Position numbers and translations under genes: made by a program
In this document: positions 1-6,060 of the stretch, in pieces
How positions within the stretch are numbered: the stretch's first letter is position 1
Layout: the number at the start of each line of letters is the position of its first letter
Assembly: GCA_028868455.1 (NCBI GenBank)
Contig: JAGWUK010000151.1
Coordinates: forward strand, 1 to 7,011
Origin: Burkholderiales bacterium
GTDB lineage: Bacteria > Pseudomonadota > Gammaproteobacteria > Burkholderiales > Burkholderiaceae_D
DNA length: 7,011 nucleotides
Direction of reading: 5' to 3'
The notes under the pieces: model-generated
Database searches by the model: none
Told to the model about the DNA's origin: nothing
The model's input: the letters and a program-made list of their open reading frames with translations, nothing else

Positions 1-702
1 ATGCAGCAACAAACGTGCCGTGACCTGGCTGTAGGCCGGCTCCTTTTCCATCAAGGCACGCGCCGCCAGAATCGCCGATTTGTATAATTCTTCGACAGGC
101 ACGCCGTCGTAAAGGTTTTTCAGGGTTTCTGACAAGATCGCTTCCGGATCAGCCAGTTTATCCAGACCTACGCAGGCTGCGCTGATCATCGCACGTACTT
201 CAGCGACATCCAAAGGACGCGCCTGACCATCCACCAATACATGCAATTGCGGCGCCGCCTGTTCGATTTTTCCCGGAGCATCGTTCGAGCGACGGCGTTC
301 TTCCATGCGTTTAGCGCGATACAGCACGTAGGAGCGGGCGACGTCATGTTCACCTGAACGCATCAATGCCAGTTCAACCTGATCCTGTACATCTTCAATA
401 TGAAATGTGCCACCAGCCGGTTGGCGGCGCTGCAAAGCAGCAACGACACTGGAAGTCAGTTGTTCAACCAGCTCACGTACGCGCGCCGACTCAGCGCCAT
501 GCCCGCCATTCACGGCAAGAAATGCCTTGGTCATTGCGATGGCAATTTTAGAAGGCTCAAATCCGACCACAGAACCGTTACGGCGAATAATGCGGTACTC
601 GCTTAATCCGCTGTTGCCAAAAGTTGCGGTGCTGCTGGTATTGCCAGTAACTGATCCCAGATCAGGGTTGGTTTGCTTGGATATTTCAATTGAAGAGTGC
701 AT
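1..702 (-). CDS. nrdA: Ribonucleoside-diphosphate reductase, alpha (large) subunit, N-terminal part
   Basis: Class I ribonucleotide reductase large subunit, which reduces ribonucleoside diphosphates to deoxyribonucleotides in the cytoplasm together with the NrdB radical subunit. Reading leftwards from the ATG at 702-700 gives 234 uninterrupted codons up to the window edge, so the gene is cut by the window and not broken. After a variable leader of about 35 residues there are two consecutive ATP-cone modules. The first is at about residues 36-134 (RIIRRNGSVVGFEPSKIA, then HIEDVQDQVELALM and RSYVLYRAKRMEE). The second is at about 153-232 (LHVLVDGQARPLD, then LYDGVPVEELYKSAILAAR). Tandem ATP cones are known from class Ia enzymes of proteobacteria such as Pseudomonas and act in allosteric dATP/ATP control. 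The catalytic barrel lies outside the window. The start is supported by a GGAGG at 707-711. The family call rests on the N-terminal domains only, but these match NrdA well; other ATP-cone proteins such as NrdD are less likely. Confidence 0.9.
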   Translation of the reverse strand, partial: MHSSIEISKQTNPDLGSVTGNTSSTATFGNSGLSEYRIIRRNGSVVGFEPSKIAIAMTKAFLAVNGGHGAESARVRELVEQLTSSVVAALQRRQPAGGTFHIEDVQDQVELALMRSGEHDVARSYVLYRAKRMEERRRSNDAPGKIEQAAPQLHVLVDGQARPLDVAEVRAMISAACVGLDKLADPEAILSETLKNLYDGVPVEELYKSAILAARALMEKEPAYSQVTARLLLH

Positions 703-706
703 TAAT

Positions 707-711
707 CCTCC
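707..711 (-). promoter_or_regulatory. Ribosome binding site of nrdA
   Basis: The minus strand reads GGAGG here, followed by four bases (ATTA) and the ATG at 702. It is a strong Shine-Dalgarno match, somewhat close to the start, and fixes the translational start of nrdA. Confidence 0.75.
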
Positions 712-785
712 GGGGTCAGTGAATTGTTGAAAATATCACCCGCGCCAACAATGGCAAAGCAAGGTGATAGTAGGATTTAAAACGG

Positions 786-799
786 GTAATGCGCATTAC
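786..799. repeat. Perfect 14-bp palindrome upstream of nrdA
   Basis: The sequence GTAATGCGCATTAC is identical on both strands and is centred about 90 bp upstream of the nrdA ATG. It overlaps the -10 and start region of the candidate promoter at 795-821, the usual place for a repressor operator. It could instead be a hairpin in the nrdA leader RNA, since transcripts starting in the A+T-rich block would contain it. No regulator family can be assigned from the sequence alone. Confidence 0.55.
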
Positions 800-821
800 A
801 GCAAGCTGATTACAATGGCAA
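795..821 (-). promoter_or_regulatory. Candidate promoter for nrdA
   Basis: On the minus strand TTGCCA (816-821) matches the -35 consensus at five of six bases. TGTAAT (795-800) matches the -10 at five of six and is preceded by TGC, an extended -10 element. The spacer is only 15 bp, shorter than the usual 16-18, which is the main weakness. Transcription from here would give an 5' leader of roughly 85 nt and would be overlapped by the 14-bp palindrome. Confidence 0.3.
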
Positions 822-981
822 TTTACTTCTCTTAGGGCTTCCGTAAAACCGCTTCAGCGACGTTAACTCTCCTCGCGTACGATTTTTGTACTGCCTTCGT
901 TGCCCTGCTTTACTGAAGCAATTTTGTGAAAGTCTTATCTTTTTATCTGGTATTTTCAGAACAGTTTTGACACAGACTGAA

Positions 982-997
982 AATTGATATAAAGCAG
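982..997. promoter_or_regulatory. Weak candidate NrdR box, proximal to nrdA
   Basis: This 16-mer matches the NrdR-box consensus (acaCwAtATaTwGtgt) at only 8 of 16 positions, mostly in the A+T core (GATATAAAG). It is listed because it starts 32 bp from the strong box at 1014, leaving a 16-bp linker. NrdR boxes usually come in pairs separated by about 15-16 bp. The A+T-rich setting makes a chance match quite possible. Confidence 0.3.
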
Positions 998-1013
998 AAC
1001 CAACAGAAAATAA

Positions 1014-1029
1014 CTACTACATATAGTGT
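1014..1029. promoter_or_regulatory. NrdR box upstream of nrdA
   Basis: Read on the minus strand this is ACACTATATGTAGTAG, which fits the NrdR-box consensus acaCwAtATaTwGtgt at 13 of 16 positions including the conserved C, central AT and G. NrdR is the ATP/dATP-sensing repressor of ribonucleotide reductase operons, so a box upstream of nrdA is expected. It overlaps a TTGCAC (1028-1033) that could serve as a -35 element for a minus-strand promoter, though no good -10 at 17 bp is visible. The site lies about 310 bp from the nrdA ATG, which implies a long leader RNA or action on a promoter I have not identified. Confidence 0.65.
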
Positions 1030-1043
1030 GCAAAATTTGAATT

Positions 1044-1059
1044 GCCCTAATTCTAGTGC
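1044..1059. promoter_or_regulatory. Candidate partner NrdR box, distal to nrdA
   Basis: Read on the minus strand this is GCACTAGAATTAGGGC, 10 of 16 matches to the NrdR-box consensus, with a good CACTA left half. It starts 30 bp from the strong box (14-bp linker), slightly closer than the usual 15-16 bp. It competes with 982-997 for the role of second box. Confidence 0.35.
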
Positions 1060-1369
1060 CTCAACCCCGTCGATGCAACCGCTTTTTCCTGTCAAAAATA
1101 GAATAATTTTTACGAAAAATTTCCCAGATTCAGGTTGACATTCCAGATGCGCAAAAACGCTGCCGGAATCAACGAAAGTAAGCACTAACAAGAGGAAAAG
1201 CAATAAGGCAACAGAAGCAAAGAATGGTTTTCTGCCTGCGCTCTCAATTGGGTAAATCAGGAATGTCGGGGAAATTCGAATGACAGGTCGACGTTAACGT
1301 CTGTGACAAGGACCGAGAAAGCGGAATGACTACCGCATGGTCTGCTTGCCGAAAATAACTTCATATTGG

Positions 1370-1392
1370 CAAAAATTGTTGCGTGCAACAAT
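1370..1392 (-). terminator. Probable intrinsic terminator of the pilSR transcript
   Basis: The 18 bases at 1375-1392 form a perfect inverted repeat (ATTGTTGC / GCAACAAT arms, 8 bp each around two bases; in RNA more likely a 7-bp stem with a 4-nt loop). On the minus strand the stem is followed directly by a run of T (1371-1375, one T shared with the stem). It lies about 100 bp beyond the pilR stop codon, in the right orientation. The stem is only moderately G+C-rich, so termination may be partial. Confidence 0.5.
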
Positions 1393-1490
1393 ATCGTATT
1401 CATTCATACGCTGGCGGCTGCTCGTCGTGCACGCAAACAATGGATACGGTTGAGCGGCAACTTCGCGAAGGTCACCTCTCAATCACGCAA

Positions 1491-2927
1491 TTAATCGCCA
1501 TCCTGAATTTTTAATTTTTGTATCTGATAACGTAATTGCCGGAAACTGACACCGAGCAATTCTGCGGCCTGAGTGCGGTTGTTGCGAGTCTTATCGAGAG
1601 CGCGGCGAATGAGTTCTTTTTCTACGTTTTCCAGATAATCAGGCAAAGAGCATGGCAATTCCGGCAGCGAGAACACATCGTTCACTGGCAATGCTTGCGT
1701 CGCTTCTTGTACTGGCGTCTCAGACACCAAAACCGGTGTTGCAACTTGTCCATTGCGGACACCACGCAATGCGAGATCGCAAACCTCTATACAGCCTGCA
1801 TTCGCAAAGGCAATGGCGCGCTCCAGAATATTTTCCAATTCACGTACATTGCCGGGGAAATCGTATGCCATCAGCGCATGTAAAGCCTCATCCGATATGC
1901 GCACCTGATCGCCGGTCAGCTTACGCAGAATCCCGCTCGATAAATCGGCAATATCTTGCAGACGTTTGCGCAAGGGCGGCAAATGCAACTCAATTACATT
2001 GAGGCGGTAATACAAATCCTGGCGGAACCGGCCTTGCTCCACGCAAGCAGCCAGATTCTGATGCGTGGCGCTGATAATCCGTACGTCGACGGGTTCTTCA
2101 ATGGTCGCACCCACCTTACGTATTCTGCGCTCCTGGATTGCGCGCAATAACTTGACCTGCATCGCCAGCGGCAAATCGGCGACCTCATCGAGCATCAGCG
2201 TACCGCCGTTGGCTGCCTGAAAAAACCCTTCGCGATCATCCGCGGCTCCGGTAAACGCGCCTTTACGGTAACCAAAAAATTCCGCTTCCATCAGATTCTC
2301 AGGAATGGCGCCACAATTCACCGCAATAAATGGCTTATCTGCGCGCGCACTGCTGCTATGAATTTCGCGCGCCGCCAGTTCTTTGCCGCTGCCAGATTCG
2401 CCGGTAATGATGACCGGCGCCATACTGCGCGCAAGCCGGGCGATTTGAGCACGGACTTCCTGCATGCCCGCCGACTGGCCGATCAAAAACGATGCGGCAG
2501 GATGAAGCTTGACTGCCGTCGTCGTATGTTCCGCAGCGACCTGACTTTCCTGCAAGGCGGAGCGAACCAGTTTACGCAATTGATCCAATGCCACCGGCTT
2601 GGAAACATAATCGAAAGCGCCTGCTTTTAACGCGACAACGGCATTGTCGGCGCTGCCAAATGCCGTAATTACGGCAATTGGCGTATTTTTATATGAAGCA
2701 CCGACTTCCTGCACTAGCTCCATGCCGGAGCCGTCGGGCAAGCGCATGTCAGTCAGAACCAGCGAGTAACTGTGTTTTGCCAGCAAAGTTCGGGCGACAG
2801 CCAGCGTTTCGGCGCTGTCGACATCCAGTCCCATTTTGATCAATGTGATTTCCAGCAACTCACGCAAATGCGCTTCGTCGTCCACCACCAGAATACGGGG
2901 ACATGTGGCAGTTTCGTTGGTGCTCAT
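1491..2927 (-). CDS. pilR: Sigma-54-dependent response regulator PilR
   Basis: NtrC-family response regulator of 478 residues. When phosphorylated by PilS it activates RNA polymerase with sigma-54, in studied bacteria at the type IV pilin gene pilA. The receiver domain (about 10-125) has the acidic pair D16-D17, phospho-acceptor D60, T88 and K110. The AAA+ domain (about 147-385) shows Walker A GESGSGKE at 176-183, the sigma-54-contacting GAFTGA loop at 223-228 and Walker B LMLDE at 244-248. A Fis-type helix-turn-helix closes the protein, with TRNNRTQAAELLG followed by SFRQLRY, wording typical of PilR rather than NtrC or ZraR. All key residues are present, so it should be active. The ATG overlaps the TGA of pilS by four bases (ATGA) and has only a weak GGA eight bases upstream, indicating translational coupling to the kinase. 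The pilin genes themselves are not in the window. Confidence 0.93.
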   Translation of the reverse strand: MSTNETATCPRILVVDDEAHLRELLEITLIKMGLDVDSAETLAVARTLLAKHSYSLVLTDMRLPDGSGMELVQEVGASYKNTPIAVITAFGSADNAVVALKAGAFDYVSKPVALDQLRKLVRSALQESQVAAEHTTTAVKLHPAASFLIGQSAGMQEVRAQIARLARSMAPVIITGESGSGKELAAREIHSSSARADKPFIAVNCGAIPENLMEAEFFGYRKGAFTGAADDREGFFQAANGGTLMLDEVADLPLAMQVKLLRAIQERRIRKVGATIEEPVDVRIISATHQNLAACVEQGRFRQDLYYRLNVIELHLPPLRKRLQDIADLSSGILRKLTGDQVRISDEALHALMAYDFPGNVRELENILERAIAFANAGCIEVCDLALRGVRNGQVATPVLVSETPVQEATQALPVNDVFSLPELPCSLPDYLENVEKELIRRALDKTRNNRTQAAELLGVSFRQLRYQIQKLKIQDGD

Positions 2928-4681
2928 AAAGTATATCCAGAAAAATTGATCACGAAACGTCCAGTCGGCTCCGTGGTTTCGGCTCCATGTTCTTCGGTGC
3001 GGTACTCGTAGTCAAGTAAAGAGCGGTTATTCAGACATAGTTCGCGTGCCATATACAGACCCAGGCCTGTTCCCATGCGCGAAGTCGTGTAAAACGGCTC
3101 AAACAAATGCGCTCTGACATCATAGGCGATCCCTGGCCCGTCATCCTGAATGTGCAACTCCTGCCTGCCATTGATACCAATGGTGGCAAAAATGCGTATG
3201 CTGCCCGGCTTGCCGCTGGCATAGCGGATCGCGTTGGATAAAAGATTAATGACCACTTCGCGTAAATGCGCCGGATCGAAACTGACGTTGAAATCCACGA
3301 TGTCACTGACCCGTATCAAGTCAGCGGCAATTTCCTTCGTTTGCAGAAAATCGACGACAAACTCCTTGATTGCCGATATCAGGGAATACGGTTCGATATC
3401 GGTTCTGGCTTTGCGCGACAATTTTAAAATGTCTTCAATTAACTGATTGAGACGACGGACATTGTCATCAACGATCTTGAGCAAACGCACCGACTGCGAT
3501 TTATTGTCGGATAAATGATCAATATCCTCGTTCAGCAACGAAGCCGCATAGGAAATTGACGACAGAGGATTGCGCACTTCATGCGCAATACTGGCCGTCA
3601 GGCGTCCCATCGACGCCAGTTTCAGTTGTTGCGCCTGATTCTCTATGTCGGACACATCTTGCAAGAAAATAATCGTATAACTTGCTGCCGGCACACCGAT
3701 CCTTGCAAACCGGTTTTCCTTGACCAGCACCAGCCGTAATTTCAGGTGCGTGACAAAGTGTGGTCTTTCAACGCGTCCGCCAGAATCACTGGACTCAAAT
3801 CCATGCCTGGCCTGATTCACGGTCTCATCAAGGTGCGAACGTATAGATACGAAAGAAATATCCTCATCAGAATTTTTGTTCTGCGTCGCCATTTTGTCGC
3901 GCATGGCCGTAATCGTTTCTACCATCGGGCGCAAAGCAATGACATCAGACAAAACAACACCGCGCATTTCCTTGGTCAGATTACGACCCAGCATACGTTC
4001 TGCAGCCGGATTAATTTCAAACATGCGGCCTTGCTCATCAAGCACCAGAATCCCATCGCCCATATCGGTAATCACAAGGCGATTAATGGCTTGCTGCATT
4101 GCCAGTTCATTACCGCGCTGTGCAGCCAGTTGCTCCTGACGTATCAGATTATTGGCCAGGCGATTGACGACGTAGACAACGGCAAAATAGGCAGCGCCGA
4201 ATAATCCCGATTGCGAAATCATTGTCACGTCGCTGTTGTCGAGAATCCGGTAAACACTTTCGCCCAACAAAAACAAGGCAACGATAGAAGTGAAGAAAAA
4301 TGCCCACAATAAAGGCGACAGTATCGCTACCCCGGCGAGGGGAAACAAAAACAGGATGCCCATCCCGCTACGGCTGCCGCCTGCTGTCATGTACAGCGTC
4401 GCAATCATCAGAATATCGATCGATATCTGCGACGTCAGCTGCCACAAGAATTTTTGCTGCAACAGCATATTCAGCGCGACAAAACCTACGCTGACGATCA
4501 AATACACGAAACAGACATCGCGCATCCACAAATGATCAGCCAGCCAGGTTTCTTTCGTATTGGTCAGGTTCAGCAAGATCAGCAAACTCGCCGCCACAAC
4601 CACGCGCGAGATGTTCAGCGTTTGCAACGAACGCCAGAAGGACGGGGTCGGATCTATTGATAAAGAAAATGGAGCCGACAT
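2924..4681 (-). CDS. pilS: Sensor histidine kinase PilS
   Basis: Membrane-bound histidine kinase of 585 residues, partner of PilR in control of type IV pilus expression. Six hydrophobic segments are visible at about 26-39, 56-73, 86-101, 106-124, 124-140 and 159-175, as in PilS, placing the sensor in the inner membrane. A PAS region follows (about 198-340; GDGILVLDEQGRMFEINPAAERMLG). Then comes the HisKA dimerisation domain with phospho-acceptor H367 in ASIAHEVRNPLSS, and the HATPase domain (about 470-582) with N-box N483, DDGPGI at 513-518 and GTGLGL at 537-542. It is somewhat longer than I expect for PilS, because residues about 262-312 form a charged stretch within the PAS region. The gene follows the PP0621-type gene by 24 bp and overlaps pilR by 4 bp. 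The start has no clear Shine-Dalgarno site, but an in-frame stop lies just upstream and the first membrane segment begins at residue 26, so the ATG at 4681 is the best choice. Confidence 0.92.
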   Translation of the reverse strand: MSAPFSLSIDPTPSFWRSLQTLNISRVVVAASLLILLNLTNTKETWLADHLWMRDVCFVYLIVSVGFVALNMLLQQKFLWQLTSQISIDILMIATLYMTAGGSRSGMGILFLFPLAGVAILSPLLWAFFFTSIVALFLLGESVYRILDNSDVTMISQSGLFGAAYFAVVYVVNRLANNLIRQEQLAAQRGNELAMQQAINRLVITDMGDGILVLDEQGRMFEINPAAERMLGRNLTKEMRGVVLSDVIALRPMVETITAMRDKMATQNKNSDEDISFVSIRSHLDETVNQARHGFESSDSGGRVERPHFVTHLKLRLVLVKENRFARIGVPAASYTIIFLQDVSDIENQAQQLKLASMGRLTASIAHEVRNPLSSISYAASLLNEDIDHLSDNKSQSVRLLKIVDDNVRRLNQLIEDILKLSRKARTDIEPYSLISAIKEFVVDFLQTKEIAADLIRVSDIVDFNVSFDPAHLREVVINLLSNAIRYASGKPGSIRIFATIGINGRQELHIQDDGPGIAYDVRAHLFEPFYTTSRMGTGLGLYMARELCLNNRSLLDYEYRTEEHGAETTEPTGRFVINFSGYTL

Positions 4682-4705
4682 AAATTGAAATGATTGAGAA
4701 TGGAC

Positions 4706-4948
4706 TTAATGCAAATCAGCATGTGCCGTCGAACAATAAGTCTGATCACCACGATAGATCGCCTCAGACGCCGGAAGATAAATTTGGCAATGTGCGCAAC
4801 ACACCATCGTTTCTACAGCACCGCCTTTGGACGAAGTGGGTGCAGGTGGCGCAGTATACGTTGGCCCCGTTCGTTCAAGAGGTTGACTCTTCTTTTTGAT
4901 TGCCAGAACAATCAATACCAATAATCCCAGCCAAAATAACACTCTCAC
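4706..4948 (-). CDS. Small membrane-anchored Cys/His protein, PP0621-like
   Basis: An 80-residue protein of unknown function. One hydrophobic helix at about 3-17 is followed by KKK (18-20), which suggests an N-terminal membrane anchor with the rest in the cytoplasm. A proline/threonine/serine-rich linker (about 28-41) leads to a compact C-terminal part. There C51-x2-C54, C72 and H76 (CAHCQIYLP ... YCSTAHA) form a CxxC...CxxxH pattern that could bind zinc; C50 is an extra cysteine. This matches my memory of the proteins named PP0621 family, which sit before pilS in beta- and gammaproteobacteria. It begins with GTG, because an ATG two bases upstream is followed at once by a stop. The GTG overlaps the TGA of the upstream gene by four bases and has a good AGGAG six bases upstream. 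Its place in the transcript suggests some link to PilS/PilR or to membrane protein assembly, but no role is shown. Confidence 0.82.
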   Translation of the reverse strand: MRVLFWLGLLVLIVLAIKKKSQPLERTGPTYTAPPAPTSSKGGAVETMVCCAHCQIYLPASEAIYRGDQTYCSTAHADLH

Positions 4949-5754
4949 ATCAGACTCCTGTGCAATAAGACTTCCAGCACAAAACGGCTACCGACATAGG
5001 CAAGCAATAACAGCAAAAATCCGGTCAGCGTAAAACTCAGCACCGTCTTCCCGCGCCAACCGCGCCAGTGGCGTCCGATCAGCAATACGGCAAATAATAA
5101 CCAGGATAACAAGGACAAGATTGTCTTGTGATCCCACTTAAAAGCGACCCCCAGTACCTGTTCCGAAAAAATGACGCCCGACAGTACCGTCAGTGTCAAC
5201 AGGACAAACCCGAACGAGATCAGGCGGAACAGCACTTTTTCCATCGTCATCAATGCTGGCAGACGTTCAATTGCGGCACTCAGCCAGTGTCGCTGCGCAT
5301 TGCTGCGCAGTTTGTGCAATTGCGCATCCTGCAAGGTCATGACGACAGCATGAAAAGCGGCAATGGTTAACGTACTATAGGCCAGCAAAGCGACGCCGAC
5401 GTGCCACGGGAACATCACCGTATGGCCCGCCAGAGAAATCAGATTGCCCGGAAAAAACACAGGCAATAACGTCATCACAGCAGCATGCGGCAACAACAGC
5501 AATTTCAAGCCGTCCAGCGAATAATTGCGATTTTCCAGCAAGTACACCATGACCGACACCCATAGCGCTGCCGATAGCATGACAGCAAAACCGACGCGCA
5601 GCGAATCGTCTGCAAATATCAGCGACCATAGCGAAAAGCCATGTGCCAGCCACGCCAGGCCGGTCAAACCGGCACCCAGAGTATGTCGCTGCAAGGGAAT
5701 CAAGGTGGCGAAGACATAAAGTGCAGCCGCCAAAAAGGGTAAATAGGTATGCAT
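4945..5754 (-). CDS. Cytochrome c assembly-like inner-membrane protein (CcsA/YpjD type)
   Basis: A 269-residue integral membrane protein with about eight hydrophobic segments (roughly 4-20, 28-46, 55-73, 83-101, 113-139, 172-197, 211-227 and 237-256). The motifs PWHVGVALLAYSTL around H118 and WDHKTILSLLSW around H209 are characteristic of the CcsA/CcmC/HemX superfamily, whose members handle haem in cytochrome c maturation. The length and arrangement fit the proteobacterial YpjD branch, whose function is not known; the tryptophan-rich haem loop of true CcmC/CcsA is not evident. It is the first gene of a four-gene minus-strand unit and overlaps the next gene by four bases. TAA and TAG stops lie in frame just upstream of the ATG at 5754, so no longer protein is possible. 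No good Shine-Dalgarno site is seen. In E. coli ypjD lies beside ffh, and I recall the same in many betaproteobacteria; here the divergent neighbour is a peptidase gene. Confidence 0.87.
   Translation of the reverse strand: MHTYLPFLAAALYVFATLIPLQRHTLGAGLTGLAWLAHGFSLWSLIFADDSLRVGFAVMLSAALWVSVMVYLLENRNYSLDGLKLLLLPHAAVMTLLPVFFPGNLISLAGHTVMFPWHVGVALLAYSTLTIAAFHAVVMTLQDAQLHKLRSNAQRHWLSAAIERLPALMTMEKVLFRLISFGFVLLTLTVLSGVIFSEQVLGVAFKWDHKTILSLLSWLLFAVLLIGRHWRGWRGKTVLSFTLTGFLLLLLAYVGSRFVLEVLLHRSLM
4955..4959 (-). promoter_or_regulatory. Ribosome binding site that fixes the GTG start at 4948
   Basis: The minus strand reads AGGAG here, inside the end of the upstream gene, with a six-base spacer to the GTG at 4948-4946. 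It is the clearest Shine-Dalgarno site in the four-gene unit and supports a GTG start with a GTGA overlap. Confidence 0.75.
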
Positions 5755-5858
5755 CGGCTAAGTTTACACCATGTGGCTACAGAATTTGATATTGCACCTT
5801 CAGGCAAGGCGAATCCCTGAACAGCTTTTGCGCCACATCAGAAGTAAGCGGTAATTAA

Positions 5859-5868
5859 GGAATTTTCC
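5859..5868. repeat. Inverted repeat GGAA-N2-TTCC, copy 1
   Basis: GGAATTTTCC, an inverted repeat with four-base arms. It is paired with a near-identical site that begins 29 bp to the right, so both could be half-sites or operators for one dimeric regulator acting on the divergent promoters. Confidence 0.35.
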
Positions 5869-5887
5869 ATACAGTTGACGACAATGA

Positions 5888-5897
5888 GGAACTTTCC
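5888..5897. repeat. Inverted repeat GGAA-N2-TTCC, copy 2
   Basis: GGAACTTTCC, differing from the first copy in one of ten bases, with the variation in the spacer. A TTGACG (5875-5880) lies between the two copies. The regulator, if any, is not known. Confidence 0.35.
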
Positions 5898-6060
5898 TGC
5901 GTATTCAAAAACTAATCTGCGTCGCGTCCAGTCTGTCCTCAGGCGCGGCAAGGGAAAACGCGGAAGACGCTGATCAGCACAAACAGGCCAAACACATTGC
6001 CAGGTCCGCTTACTGTATCGGCGCACTTCTTACCACAGACGACTCATCGACAATGACAAA

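Larger units (their letters stand above)
703..1490. other. 788-bp intergenic region between pilR and nrdA
   Basis: I see no convincing gene here on either strand. The longest open frame is an 86-codon minus-strand frame at 943-1203 with a TTG start. It has a hydrophobic beginning but no Shine-Dalgarno site or recognisable family, and it runs across the NrdR-box match, so I leave it out. The stretch 941-1060 is strikingly A+T-rich (38 G+C in 120 bases by my count) compared with the flanking genes. The region holds the probable pilR-side terminator (1370-1392), the NrdR-box cluster (982-1059), a 14-bp palindrome (786-799) and a possible nrdA promoter (795-821). In many related Burkholderiales I recall an ampD gene between pilR and nrdA; no AmpD-like reading frame is visible here. 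Confidence 0.7.
5755..6060. other. 306-bp divergent intergenic region
   Basis: This region should carry the promoters of both the minus-strand pil regulatory unit and the plus-strand S46 peptidase gene. I find no sigma-70 promoter that I would defend in either direction: TTGACG at 5875-5880 has no good -10 at 16-18 bp, and TTGCCA at 5997-6002 likewise. It contains two related inverted repeats (5859-5868 and 5888-5897) and a 10-bp palindrome GCTGATCAGC at 5969-5978. A 29-codon plus-strand frame at 5884-5973 has no ribosome binding site and is not called. Confidence 0.6.

Noticed and set aside
906..920. Small hairpin TGCTT-N5-AAGCA followed by ATTTT on the plus strand
   Set aside because: Only a five-base stem, with no plus-strand gene upstream that would need a terminator.
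943..1203. 86-codon minus-strand frame with hydrophobic, signal-peptide-like beginning
   Set aside because: It needs a TTG start with no Shine-Dalgarno site, has an A+T-driven composition rich in F, C, V and L, covers the NrdR-box cluster, and matches no family I know. The frame extends upstream only to a stop near 1296 without an ATG or GTG.
1290..1301. 12-bp palindrome GACGTTAACGTC between pilR and nrdA, with GACGTTAAC repeated at 859-867
   Set aside because: A real palindrome, but isolated, without a nearby promoter or gene start. The second copy is only partial, so a function cannot be supported.
1367..1382. Sigma-54-like promoter (TTGGCA ... TTGC) on the plus strand
   Set aside because: The spacing between the GG and GC elements is 11 bases instead of 10, there is no gene to drive on the plus strand, and the sequence is better explained as part of the terminator hairpin.
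1330..1407. 25-codon minus-strand frame starting with ATG downstream of pilR
   Set aside because: No ribosome binding site, no recognisable sequence, and it contains the probable terminator hairpin.
3746..4204. 152-codon plus-strand frame opposite pilS
   Set aside because: Antisense to the well-supported PilS coding sequence and without any recognisable domain.
5884..5973. 29-codon basic plus-strand frame in the divergent intergenic region
   Set aside because: No Shine-Dalgarno site, no known family, and it overlaps one of the inverted repeats; likely chance.
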